Shown one piece after another: positions 7,568 through 15,712 of a stretch of 64,000 nucleotides of DNA. Under the pieces are notes generated by a model that was not told where the DNA came from, made no database searches, and was given only the letters and a program-made list of their open reading frames with translations. The DNA lies in NCBI RefSeq assembly GCF_018885265.1, contig NZ_CP076538.1, forward strand, positions 5,492,001-5,556,000. The letters are read 5' to 3'. The stretch is from Amycolatopsis aidingensis. Lineage in GTDB: Bacteria > Actinomycetota > Actinomycetes > Mycobacteriales > Pseudonocardiaceae. The stretch's first letter is position 1. The number at the start of each line of letters is the position of its first letter. Both the position numbers and the translations under genes were made by a program.

Positions 7568-10500
7568 ATGACCCCACGTAGATGGCGCCGGAGCGGCCGG
7601 ATCGCCTTAGGGACGGCGCTCACCGCAGCGGTGACCGGGGCGGTGCTGGCCGCGACGCCGGTCACCGCGGCCGCCGATCCGGCACCCGGCGATCCCGGCG
7701 GCGCCGGTGATGACGCCGAGATCAGCAAACATGACGAGGAGTTGCTGGCCAAGGCGGAGCAGCGCGGCGAGCGCACCGTCAAGGTGCTGGTCGCGACCGA
7801 CCGGCGGGCCGGTACGCGCGGCGTCGACGAACTGAGCCGGGCGGGCGCGAAGGTGGAGTACCGCGCGGACGAACTCGGCTATGTGCGCGCCGAGGTTCCT
7901 GTGGACAGGGTCAAGAAGATGGCCGGGCTGCCGGGCGTGCAGGCCCTGGACGTGGACGAGGAACTCCCGCTGCCCGAGCCGCGGCCCGCGGGCGCGGACG
8001 ACCCCACCCCGCAGCCACCGCCGGACGCCGAGACTCCCCGGGTGAACCCGTACATGCCGACCGGCGACACCGGTGCGGCACAGTTCGCCGAGAAGCACCC
8101 GAAATGGGACGGCCGGGACGTCACGGTCGGCATCGTGGACACCGGCGTCGACCTGGACCACCCCTCCCTGAACGTCACCAGCACCGGCGAGCGCAAGGTC
8201 GTCGACTGGGTGACCTACACCGACGGCCGGTTCACCGGCGGGGTCAACAACGACAACGACCCCACCTGGATCAACATGAACACCGAGGTCCAGGGCACGA
8301 CCTTCGCCGCGGCCGGCACGGAGTACACCAGCACGGGCACGGGCGGCTACCGCTTCGGCGTGTTCGACGAGCGTGACCCCAGGCTCGGCGGCCAGGTCGG
8401 CAACGACGTCAACCGGGACGGCAACCCCGCAGGTAGCGAGGGCACCTACGGTGTGCTGTGGGACGAGGACACCAACACGGTCTGGGTGGACGCCAACCAG
8501 AACCAGGACTTCACCGACGACGCCCCGATGACCGACTACAAGGTCAAGCAGGACGTGGGCACCTTCGGCACCGACGACCCGGACACCCCGGTGCGCGAGG
8601 CCATGCCGTTCGTGGTGCAGACCGATCCGGCGAACAAGGTCGTCAACATCGGCATCGTGTCCGGTGCGCATGGTTCGCATGTGGCGGGCATCGTCGCGGG
8701 CAACGACCTGTTCGGTGGCTCCATGCAGGGCGCGGCGCCCGGCGCCAAGCTGGTTTCGGTGCGGGTCTGCCTTTTCGTCGCGGGCTGCACCAGCCACGCG
8801 CTGGTCGAGGGCATGATCTACGCCGCGCGGGACGCCGAGGTCGACGTGATCAACATGTCCATCGGCGGCCTGCCCGCACTGAACGACGGCAACAACGCGC
8901 GGGCCGAGCTGTACAACCGGCTGATCGACACCTATGACACCCAGATGTTCATCTCGGCGGGCAACTCCGGCTCCGGGGTGAACACCGTCGGCGATCCCTC
9001 GGTGGCGAGCAAGGTACTCAGCGTCGGCGCCTACATCAGCAAGGCGACCTGGCAGCGCAACTACGGCTCGGACGCGGCCAACCTGGACAACCTGCACGGC
9101 TTCTCCTCCCGCGGCCCGCGCGAGGACGGCGGGTTCAAGCCGGACATCATCGCGCCGGGAGCGGCGATCTCCCCGATCCCGACCTGGCAGGAAGGCGGCC
9201 CGGTCGCCGGGACCTACGCACTGCCACCCGGCTACGCCATGTACAACGGGACCTCGATGGCCTCACCGCAGGCCGCCGGGGCCGCGGCACTCCTGGTGAG
9301 CGCCGCCAAGGCACGCAACGTCGCGCACACCCCCGAGGACCTGCGCAGCGCGTTCACCGACTCCGCCCGGTTCATCCCCGGCTACCAGGCCTACGAGCAG
9401 GGCACCGGGCTGATCGACGTGAACAAGGCGTGGAACCGGCTGCGGCGCGGCCCGGACACCACCGACATCAGCTCCTCGGTGCCGGTGAACACCGTGCTGT
9501 CCGACTTCCTCAGCCCGGCGGGCGTCGGCGTGGGTATCCACGACCGGGAGGGAGTGCGGGCCGGTGACCGGTACGTGCGGGAGTACACCTTCACCCGCAA
9601 CTCCGGTCCGGACCACCCGGTCACCTACCGGGCCCGCTGGATCGGCAACGACGGCACCTTCAGCTCGCCGCCGACGATCCAGCTACGTAAGGGTTACGCG
9701 GTGAAGTACAGGGTGACCGTCAACCCGCGCTCGGCGGGGGCGCACTCGGCGATCCTGCAACTGGACAGCCCGATGACCACCGGGGTGGACCACCGGACGC
9801 TCAACACCGTGATCGCGGCGGAGGACTTCACCGAGCGGAACGGGTACTCGATCCGGCACGGCGGTCAGATCGGCCGGAACGAGACGAAGAGCTACTTCGT
9901 CAGGGTCGAGCCGAACACCCCGGCGCTGAAGATCGACATGCAGGGCGGCGGGGACGCCGAGGGCGCGGGGCAGATCCGCTTCCTGCGGTTCCACCCCTAC
10001 GGCATCCCGCTGGACGACAACTCCTCGCTGAACTGCTACCACCCGCAGGTCGTCCCGAACGGCGGCTGCGCGGGCAGCCCGACCAGCCGCACGGTCAGCG
10101 AGCCCACGCCGGGCGTGTGGGAAATCGTGATCGAGGCGCGGCGTACCTCGGACACCGCCTTCGCGCCGTACACGGTGACCGCATCGGTGCTCGGGGCCTC
10201 GGTGTCGCCGAACCCGGACACCATCCCGTCCGCCCCGCAGGGCGAGCCGGTGGAACGGGAGTACACCCTGCGGAACCTGTTCGGCCCGTTCACCGGCCGG
10301 GCGGAGGGCACCCACCTCGGCAGCGCGAAGCTGGCCACGCCGACCATCGGCGACGGTGAGCAGCAGCAGTACCCGGTCACCGTGACCGAGGGGGCCAGCC
10401 AGCTGCGGGCCCGCATCGGCAGCCCCTCCGATATCGGCGCGGACCTGGACCTGACGGTGTACAACTGCACCGCGGGCGCCTGCCTCCAGGCCGGGCAGAG

Positions 10501-10828
10501 CGCGGACGGGGACTCCGAGGAGTCGGTCACCATTCCCAACCCGGCCGCGGGCCAGTGGGTGATCGTGGTGGACGGCTACGCGGTGCCCGCGGGTACCACG
10601 GAGTTCTCCTACCTCGACGTGTTCAGCGGCGCGTCGTTCGGCTCCGTCGCGGTGTCCGACGAGCACGCGCTGCGGCCCGCCGGAGCACAGTGGACGGTGC
10701 AGGGCACGGTGACCCCGCAGGCGGCCCCCGGCGAGGGCCGGGTGCTGCTGGGCACCGTCGATGTCCGCACCGACGCCGGGGTGCTCGTGGGCAGCGGGGA
10801 CGTGATCGTGCAGAACGTCACGACCTGA
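7568..10828 (+). CDS. Secreted S8-family (subtilisin-like) serine protease
   Basis: ATG 7568 follows GAAGGA. The 1086-residue product has a Sec signal (RSGRIALGTALTAAVTGAVLAATPVTAAA), an inhibitor-type propeptide (about residues 70-130) and a subtilisin domain with Asp191 (VGIVDTGVDLDHP), His368 (GAHGSHVAGI) and Ser563 (YNGTSMASPQAAGA). About 170 residues separate Asp and His, a long insertion with Asp/Asn-rich segments (DVNRDGNPAG, DANQNQDFTDD) that resemble calcium loops. The C-terminal 480 residues are beta-rich and include PPC-like segments (ADLDLTVYNC, GQWVIVVDGYAVPAG). The size and insertion fit large extracellular S8 proteases of actinomycetes. Its last 11 bases overlap the convergent acetyltransferase gene. 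Confidence 0.93.
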   Translation: MTPRRWRRSGRIALGTALTAAVTGAVLAATPVTAAADPAPGDPGGAGDDAEISKHDEELLAKAEQRGERTVKVLVATDRRAGTRGVDELSRAGAKVEYRADELGYVRAEVPVDRVKKMAGLPGVQALDVDEELPLPEPRPAGADDPTPQPPPDAETPRVNPYMPTGDTGAAQFAEKHPKWDGRDVTVGIVDTGVDLDHPSLNVTSTGERKVVDWVTYTDGRFTGGVNNDNDPTWINMNTEVQGTTFAAAGTEYTSTGTGGYRFGVFDERDPRLGGQVGNDVNRDGNPAGSEGTYGVLWDEDTNTVWVDANQNQDFTDDAPMTDYKVKQDVGTFGTDDPDTPVREAMPFVVQTDPANKVVNIGIVSGAHGSHVAGIVAGNDLFGGSMQGAAPGAKLVSVRVCLFVAGCTSHALVEGMIYAARDAEVDVINMSIGGLPALNDGNNARAELYNRLIDTYDTQMFISAGNSGSGVNTVGDPSVASKVLSVGAYISKATWQRNYGSDAANLDNLHGFSSRGPREDGGFKPDIIAPGAAISPIPTWQEGGPVAGTYALPPGYAMYNGTSMASPQAAGAAALLVSAAKARNVAHTPEDLRSAFTDSARFIPGYQAYEQGTGLIDVNKAWNRLRRGPDTTDISSSVPVNTVLSDFLSPAGVGVGIHDREGVRAGDRYVREYTFTRNSGPDHPVTYRARWIGNDGTFSSPPTIQLRKGYAVKYRVTVNPRSAGAHSAILQLDSPMTTGVDHRTLNTVIAAEDFTERNGYSIRHGGQIGRNETKSYFVRVEPNTPALKIDMQGGGDAEGAGQIRFLRFHPYGIPLDDNSSLNCYHPQVVPNGGCAGSPTSRTVSEPTPGVWEIVIEARRTSDTAFAPYTVTASVLGASVSPNPDTIPSAPQGEPVEREYTLRNLFGPFTGRAEGTHLGSAKLATPTIGDGEQQQYPVTVTEGASQLRARIGSPSDIGADLDLTVYNCTAGACLQAGQSADGDSEESVTIPNPAAGQWVIVVDGYAVPAGTTEFSYLDVFSGASFGSVAVSDEHALRPAGAQWTVQGTVTPQAAPGEGRVLLGTVDVRTDAGVLVGSGDVIVQNVTT

Positions 10829-11996
10829 TGCCCTCACCACCCGGATAAGCAGCCGTATCCACGGCCAGGAACGGGGCCTCACCCGCGTGGTGGGGCCCCG
10901 TTCCCGATGGCACCACGGAAACACCGATCCGCAGCGACCCGTCCTCCGCGTACTCCGCTGCCGCCAGCCCGGCCCGCAGCGCGGCGCGCCGGACGCCGTC
11001 CTGGCCGGGCAGGCAGACCGCCACGAGCTCGCGGTAGCCGCGGCCCGCGGCGAGTACGGCGAGCCGGGACAGCAGCCCGCTGCCGACGCCCTGGCGCTGC
11101 CAGGCGTCCGCCACCAGCAGGGAGACCTCGGCCGCCCGCTCCGTGCCCTGCGCGATGAGCTGCCCGATGGCGACCACCTCCCGGCCGTGCCTTGCCAGCA
11201 CGCTCAGCCCGCGCGGGGGCATCAGCAGCCGCCGCGACCAGCGTCGCGTGATCGTGCGCAGACCCGTGTGATACCGCAGGAACAGGGTGTCCGGTGAGCA
11301 GCGCGCGTGCAGCTCCCGCACCGCGTCGGCGTCCGCGGGGCCGCCCTCGCGCAGCACCAGGTCCGCGCCGGCCTTGGTGGTCAGCACGGACGGCGCGGCC
11401 AGATTGGCCCGTTCCGCGCCGAGCAGGTCGAGCAGGGCTCGTGCCCTGGCGAGTTCCAGTTGCACGAACGGCGCCCAGCTCCGCCTTGCGACCAGTACTC
11501 GCCCGCCACCGACCGGCAGCACGGCCCGGTGCCCGCTCTCCGCGCGCGCGGTGTTCGCCTCGCTCGCGGGCAGTGTCGTCACCACATCCGCGGCGAGCAC
11601 CTCGCGGACCGCCTCGGCGTGCCCTTCGGGGTCGAGCACCGCGCGCCGGGCCGCGGCCAGCGCGGCGGTCGAGGTGTCGACCAGCTCGGTGAGATCGGCG
11701 TCGGTGATTCCGGCGCAGGCGCATCCCTCGGCACTGATCGCCTCGACCAGATGTGACCTGGTCAGCCCCATCGGCGGCCGGACCACCACCTCGTCGAGTA
11801 CCCCTCCCGGCACCGGAAGCACGGTGACGCCGAGGATGTTGCACTCCAGATCGGCCAGCCGGATCGCCACCTTGGCCAGCGTGCCCGGCCGGTCGTCCAT
11901 CCGGATCCGCACCCGCCAGACCAGCGAGGTGGGGTTTTCCTCGCCCGCGGTGTGCGGCCACACGAACCGTTCGTCCCCTGCCTGGATGTTCTCCAT
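10818..11996 (-). CDS. ACT-domain/GNAT fusion, amino-acid-regulated protein acetyltransferase
   Basis: The 392-residue product joins an N-terminal ACT domain (about residues 24-95, WRVRIRMDDRPGTLAKVAIRLADLECNI) to a C-terminal GNAT domain with the acetyl-CoA loop RQGVGSGLLSRLAVLAAG (about residues 300-317). From established work, ACT-GNAT fusions in actinobacteria acetylate lysines of acyl-CoA and acetyl-CoA synthetases and are tuned by amino acids such as Asn or Cys. Between the domains lies a poorly conserved linker of about 130 residues. The exact allosteric amino acid cannot be read from the sequence. The gene overlaps the protease gene by 11 bases tail to tail. Confidence 0.85.
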   Translation of the reverse strand: MENIQAGDERFVWPHTAGEENPTSLVWRVRIRMDDRPGTLAKVAIRLADLECNILGVTVLPVPGGVLDEVVVRPPMGLTRSHLVEAISAEGCACAGITDADLTELVDTSTAALAAARRAVLDPEGHAEAVREVLAADVVTTLPASEANTARAESGHRAVLPVGGGRVLVARRSWAPFVQLELARARALLDLLGAERANLAAPSVLTTKAGADLVLREGGPADADAVRELHARCSPDTLFLRYHTGLRTITRRWSRRLLMPPRGLSVLARHGREVVAIGQLIAQGTERAAEVSLLVADAWQRQGVGSGLLSRLAVLAAGRGYRELVAVCLPGQDGVRRAALRAGLAAAEYAEDGSLRIGVSVVPSGTGPHHAGEAPFLAVDTAAYPGGEGIRS

Positions 11997-12052
11997 CGGT
12001 CCACGGTCCGCCGCCGGTGTTGCCGATCGGGGGCACCGGTGTTGCGCGGGTG

Positions 12053-12388
12053 CTACAACGCCGTCCCGTCCTCGGCCGCCCGCTTGACCGCCGCCAGCCG
12101 GTGGTCCCAGAAGGCGGCGAGATCGGTCAGCCAGCGTGCCGCCGCGTCCAGCGAGTCCGGGCGGACCTGGTACAGCACCTCACGCCCGGACCGCCCGGCG
12201 GTGACCAGGGCGGCCTCACCGAGAACGTGCAGGTGCTTGAGCACCGCCTGACGGGACACCGGGAGCTGGGCGGCGAGAGTGGTCGCGCTGGCCTGGCCCG
12301 CCTCGGCGAGCGCGGCCAGCACCTGCCGCCGGGTCGGATCGCCCAGCGCCACGAACACCGGCCCCATGTCCTGCCGATCGGTGCTCAC
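12053..12388 (-). CDS. ArsR-family winged-helix regulator
   Basis: The 111-residue product has a single winged helix: LGDPTRRQVLAALAEAGQASATTLAAQLPVSRQAVLKHLHVLGEAALV, with recognition helix SRQAVLKHLHVL and the wing GREVLYQV. No metal-binding Cys pair is visible, so it belongs to the group paired with AHSA1 proteins and not to the metal sensors. GTG 12388 has GGGAG upstream. It follows the AHSA1 gene by 12 bases on the same strand; the inverted repeat at 12883-12912 in front of the AHSA1 gene is its likely target. Confidence 0.88.
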   Translation of the reverse strand: MSTDRQDMGPVFVALGDPTRRQVLAALAEAGQASATTLAAQLPVSRQAVLKHLHVLGEAALVTAGRSGREVLYQVRPDSLDAAARWLTDLAAFWDHRLAAVKRAAEDGTAL

Positions 12389-12400
12389 TGCCCGTCTCCC

Positions 12401-12844
12401 TCACTCCTCGGCCAGGCGCTTGAGTACGTCCAGCTGCTCGGCCCAGCCCCCGGTGTTGTCCCCGAAGGCCCTTTCCCTGGCCTCGTCCGTGGTCGCCAGC
12501 GCGGCGAACCCGCTCTCGGCCACCCGCAGCACCGTGCCGCCGTCCCGCTCGGTCAGCCAGAACTCGATCAGCGTGGAGTTGCCGGTGCCCGGATCCTCAC
12601 CGGGAAACGCGCTGGCCCAGCGGTAGGCGAGATACCGCCGCGGTTCGGTCTGCTCCAGCCGCACCGGGAAGCGACCGTACCGGGGGTCCTGCACCACCTC
12701 CAGGTCCCCTTCCCGCCACTGGCGCCTTCCCGTCCGGTCGCCGGCGTCGCTGATCCACCAGCCGGGCTCGGTGACCAGTGACCACACCCGCTCCACCGGG
12801 GCGTCGATGACGATCTCGCGTTCGATCCTGTCCGGGGTTCCCAT
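12401..12844 (-). CDS. AHSA1/SRPBCC-domain protein
   Basis: The 147-residue START-like protein reads IEREIVIDAPVERVWSLVTEPG...WW, then RYLAYRWA and a C-terminal helix GGWAEQLDVLKRLAEE. The fold forms a hydrophobic cavity; members related to Aha1 are common partners of ArsR-type regulators in actinobacteria. Substrate is unknown. It heads a two-gene unit with the ArsR gene, and its promoter region contains a 13-bp-arm inverted repeat. Confidence 0.85.
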   Translation of the reverse strand: MGTPDRIEREIVIDAPVERVWSLVTEPGWWISDAGDRTGRRQWREGDLEVVQDPRYGRFPVRLEQTEPRRYLAYRWASAFPGEDPGTGNSTLIEFWLTERDGGTVLRVAESGFAALATTDEARERAFGDNTGGWAEQLDVLKRLAEE

Positions 12845-12882
12845 CGCATTCTCCCTACCGTCTCGTTGACGTGCTACCCACA

Positions 12883-12912
12883 GGTTGCACTAATCGACAG
12901 ATTAGCGCAACC
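12883..12912. promoter_or_regulatory. Inverted repeat, probable ArsR-type operator
   Basis: GGTTGCACTAATC (12883-12895) and GATTAGCGCAACC (12900-12912) pair with one mismatch around a 4-base centre. It lies 39 bases upstream of the AHSA1 start codon, where a repressor would cover the promoter. AT-rich cores like this stand out in the GC-rich background. Confidence 0.7.
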
Positions 12913-12931
12913 ATGGAGTTGCACGTTGGTC

Positions 12932-12994
12932 GTGGACGGCAAACGCGTGCGAGTGGTGGGCAAACGCGTGGATGTGGGCGGCAAACACACCGGG
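12932..12994. repeat. Three direct repeats with 21-base period
   Basis: Units begin at 12932, 12953 and 12974, each starting GTGG and sharing GGCAAACGCGTG (third unit GGCAAACACAC). The period equals seven codons or two helical turns. The array lies between the AHSA1 promoter and the end of the maleylpyruvate isomerase-type gene. Confidence 0.75.
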
Positions 12995-12995
12995 G

Positions 12996-13781
12996 TCAGC
13001 GGGTGGCCAGGCGCAGCAGGGCCCACATCTGGCCGACCGCGTCGTCGTCACCCTCCTCGACGGTGATCGACCCGGGTGCCGCCCTGCCCCACAGCCAGAG
13101 GTAGACCTGCGCCGGCCTGCCGGAGACCACCGCGTCGGCCCCGGGGATCTCCCGCTCCGAACAGCGCCAGGCCGTGGTCTCCTCCGGTCCGGCGGTGACC
13201 AGCCAGACCTGGTCGCCTGCCCGCACCGCGACCGAACTCGCCCTGGTGCCGGTCAGGCCGAGCATCGGAAGGCGCTGGCCGAACCACAGCGCGAGCACCT
13301 CGTCCACGCCGTCGATGGCCAGGTCGTCGGCGATACCGGTGAGCTCCAGCCCGCCCGCCATCTGCAGGTCGACCCGGTGGATCGTGGTCTCGTGCGCCAT
13401 CCGCCTGCGCCAGAAGCCGTAGCTGCGATCCGCGGGCCACCAGGTGGCCACGAACTCACCAGGGTCGTGCCGGGCCAGCGCGCCGACCAGCCGGGTGCGC
13501 CCCTCGTTCAGGTACTCGTGGACCGACTCTCCCGGCGCGGGATCCCGCTGCCAGTGCCGGGGCCGCCTGCCGTGTTCCAGCCAGGACAGCGTCATCCGGT
13601 AGACGCTGCCGACATGCCGCACGACCTCGCTCGCGGCCCAGCCGGGGCAGGTGGGCACCGGGGTGTCCGGCGCGATGGCGTGGGCGGTCTCGTTGAGCAG
13701 TTCGCCTTCGATGCCGAGCACGTCCAGCAACCGGCCGTACTCGAGCAGGGCCTGACCCGGCATCCCCGACATCCCCGCCAT
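12996..13781 (-). CDS. Maleylpyruvate isomerase family mycothiol-dependent enzyme
   Basis: The 261-residue product has an N-terminal DinB-like MDMPI domain with metal-type His in PTCPGWAASEVVRHVGSVYR (about residues 45-64) and HETTIHRVDLQ (about 140-150), followed by the C-terminal SCP2-like sandwich (GDQVWLVTAGPEETTAWRC, ending GQMWALLRLAT). Members use mycothiol as cofactor. ATG 13781 is chosen because the upstream gene's TGA ends at 13783, one base away, so translation is coupled; nearby ATGs at 13772 and 13763 are possible. It forms an operon with the HEPN gene, which has an SOS box. Confidence 0.88.
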   Translation of the reverse strand: MAGMSGMPGQALLEYGRLLDVLGIEGELLNETAHAIAPDTPVPTCPGWAASEVVRHVGSVYRMTLSWLEHGRRPRHWQRDPAPGESVHEYLNEGRTRLVGALARHDPGEFVATWWPADRSYGFWRRRMAHETTIHRVDLQMAGGLELTGIADDLAIDGVDEVLALWFGQRLPMLGLTGTRASSVAVRAGDQVWLVTAGPEETTAWRCSEREIPGADAVVSGRPAQVYLWLWGRAAPGSITVEEGDDDAVGQMWALLRLATR

Positions 13782-13782
13782 C

Positions 13783-14292
13783 TCAGCCTCGGGCTCGGCG
13801 CGGGCGCGGTGCGGCACACGGGGCCTGCCTGCCCGCGTCCCGGCGCGTCGTGCGTGCCCCGCCGTGCACGACGCCGTGGGCCAGCTCCACGAACTGGCCT
13901 GCCCCACGGAGCAGCTCGTCGGCGGAGTCAGCGGTGATCCGGCGCGTATTACCCGCCTGCGCGGCGGCATGCGCGGCCGAGTTCGCCGCGAAGAAGGCCG
14001 CCCACTCGGCGAACTCGGGCGCCGCCGCGGGCAGCAGCACCCATACGCTGGCCGGGCGGGAACGACCCCGGTGCGGGCGCCCGCGGGCGGCCAGCACGGC
14101 TGCCGCCGCACGCAGCGCCGACTGGTACGCGGCGATGAGCCGCGGGGCCGGATCGGTCTCACCCTCCGCCTCGACGAGGCCGCGTTGCGCCCTGGCGATC
14201 AGGGAAACCGCCGCGGGCGCGGCCGGTGGCTGCCAGGTCAGCGGCAGCACTGGTTGGGTGGCGCCATCCCGGGACTCGACCGTGATCGACAT
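13783..14292 (-). CDS. SAV_6107-family HEPN-domain protein
   Basis: The 169-residue product begins MSITVESRDGATQPVLPLTW and contains APRLIAAYQSALRAAAAVLAARG, SVWVLLPAAAPEFAEWAAFFAANSA and ITADSADELLRGAGQFVELAHGVV, the helical HEPN pattern of the SAV_6107 family. The start is secure: AAAGGAGG lies five bases before ATG 14292. Typical HEPN RNases have an RxxxxH motif, which I do not see clearly, so nuclease activity is uncertain. An actinobacterial SOS box at 14410-14425 lies 118 bases upstream, pointing to DNA-damage induction. Its stop and the next start are one base apart. Confidence 0.82.
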   Translation of the reverse strand: MSITVESRDGATQPVLPLTWQPPAAPAAVSLIARAQRGLVEAEGETDPAPRLIAAYQSALRAAAAVLAARGRPHRGRSRPASVWVLLPAAAPEFAEWAAFFAANSAAHAAAQAGNTRRITADSADELLRGAGQFVELAHGVVHGGARTTRRDAGRQAPCAAPRPRRARG

Positions 14293-14409
14293 GGCGACCT
14301 CCTTTACGCCTCGTCCGCGGCGGGCGGGGGACGGTGCTCGGCAAGGACGTGCTTCCCCCACCCCCTCGCCGAGCACCTGACCGGCGAGCATCCCGCCCTC
14401 GCCGGGGTG

Positions 14410-14425
14410 TCGAACGTGTGTTCGA
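14410..14425 (-). promoter_or_regulatory. SOS box (LexA site) upstream of the HEPN gene
   Basis: TCGAAC and GTTCGA flank GTGT in a perfect palindrome, matching the actinobacterial LexA consensus TCGAAC-N4-GTTCGA. Read on the minus strand it is preceded by TTG, giving a TTGTTCGAAC start like that of mycobacterial SOS promoters, so it most likely serves the HEPN-isomerase operon. The YbaK gene starts 96 bases away on the other side and could also be affected. Confidence 0.8.
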
Positions 14426-14520
14426 ACAAGTTCAGACTAGCTCGGATCCGGGCTGGACTCAAGCCCGGGGTGGGTAACGCACATCGCACCGCCGGAATGG
14501 TTCGTGATCTCATGAGCTGC

Positions 14521-15084
14521 ATGAGTGACGCACGGAAGTCAGGCGCTCCCGATGGCCGGTTGGACCATCCGGCCATCGCCAAGGTCGCCGCCGCGCTGGC
14601 CGAGTCGGGCAGGCACGAGGCCGCCGACGGGATCCGGGTCCTTCCCGCCGAGGTCCGCACCGCCGCGCAGGCCGCGGCGGCGCTCGGGGTCGAGGTCGGC
14701 GCGATCGCCAACAGCCTGATCTTCCGCGCCGTGTTCACCGACCCGGAGGAGCGGACCGCCCCGCTGCTGGCGCTCACCTCGGGCGCGCACCGGGCGGACA
14801 CCGGGATCCTCGCCACGCTCATCGGCGCGGCCGAGGTCGGCCGCGCCGACCCCGCCTTCGTCAAGGCGCACACCGGCCAGTCGATCGGTGGGGTCGCCCC
14901 GGTGGGTCACCCGGAACCGTTGCTGACCGTGGTGGACCGGGCGCTGGCGCGGTACGAGGTGATCTGGGCGGCCGCGGGGCACGCCAAGGCGGTGTTCCCG
15001 ACCACCTTCGCCGGCCTGGTCGCCCTCACCGATGGCCGCGCCGCCGACGTGACCACACGCAGTGGAGATAGTGTCGTTTCGTGA
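14521..15084 (+). CDS. YbaK/EbsC-family aminoacyl-tRNA deacylase-like protein
   Basis: The 187-residue product has the YbaK core: RVLPAEVRTAAQAAAALGVEVGAIANSLIF (about residues 38-67), then LALTSGAHRADT, VKAHTGQSIGGVAPVGH and VIWAAAGHAKAVFPTTFAGL. These proteins hydrolyse mischarged Cys- or Ala-tRNAs. ATG 14521 or ATG 14512 may be the start; neither has a good ribosome site. The TGA overlaps the next gene's GTG as GTGA at 15081-15084, so the two genes are translationally coupled. Confidence 0.88.
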   Translation: MSDARKSGAPDGRLDHPAIAKVAAALAESGRHEAADGIRVLPAEVRTAAQAAAALGVEVGAIANSLIFRAVFTDPEERTAPLLALTSGAHRADTGILATLIGAAEVGRADPAFVKAHTGQSIGGVAPVGHPEPLLTVVDRALARYEVIWAAAGHAKAVFPTTFAGLVALTDGRAADVTTRSGDSVVS

Positions 15085-15653
15085 CCGCCGCGTACTCCGG
15101 GTCCTCCGGCTACCAACGTTTCGTCGAGCTGTCCGGCGACGAATTCCGGGCCAGGCTCGCCGAGGCACTCGACCTGTACGTCGACGCCATGCGCTATCCC
15201 GCGGGCACCGCCGAGCAACGCGCCCCGATGTGGCTGACGCATGCGCTGCGCGAGGGCTGGCGGTGCATCGCCGCCCTGGACTCGGCGGGAACCCTGCTCG
15301 GGCTGGCCTACGGCTACCAGGGCAACCCCGGTCAGTGGTGGCACGAGCAGGTCCGCAGGGGCCTGGCCGAGCGGGACGAGCAGGCGGTCCAGCGGTGGCT
15401 CACCGACTACTTCGAGCTGACCGAGATCCACGTCCGGCCGGACCACCAGGCCAGGGGAATCGGTGAGGACCTGCTGCGCAGGCTGGTCGAGGGGGTACCG
15501 AACCGGCACGTGCTGCTGTCCACCCCGGAGGGCCCCAGCAGGGCGTGGAAGCTGTACCGCAGGCTCGGCTTCGTCGACGTGCTGCGCAAGTACTACTTCG
15601 CGGGCGACCCGCGGCCGTTCGCGATCCTCGGCAGGGAACTTCCGCTGGACTAG
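15081..15653 (+). CDS. GNAT-family N-acetyltransferase
   Basis: The 190-residue product ends with the acetyl-CoA binding half: ELTEIHVRPDHQARGIGEDLLRRL (Q/RxxGxG/A loop) followed by VLLSTPEGPSRAWKLYRRLGFVDVLRKYYFAGD. The N-terminal part carries an alpha-helical region around residues 15-60. The acceptor is unknown. It begins with GTG inside the stop codon of the YbaK gene. Confidence 0.85.
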   Translation: MTAAYSGSSGYQRFVELSGDEFRARLAEALDLYVDAMRYPAGTAEQRAPMWLTHALREGWRCIAALDSAGTLLGLAYGYQGNPGQWWHEQVRRGLAERDEQAVQRWLTDYFELTEIHVRPDHQARGIGEDLLRRLVEGVPNRHVLLSTPEGPSRAWKLYRRLGFVDVLRKYYFAGDPRPFAILGRELPLD

Positions 15654-15712
15654 CTAGCAGGGAGACCGGAAAACAGGGGAACGCGCGGGGGCGGTGCCAC
15701 GTTAGGCGCTGC

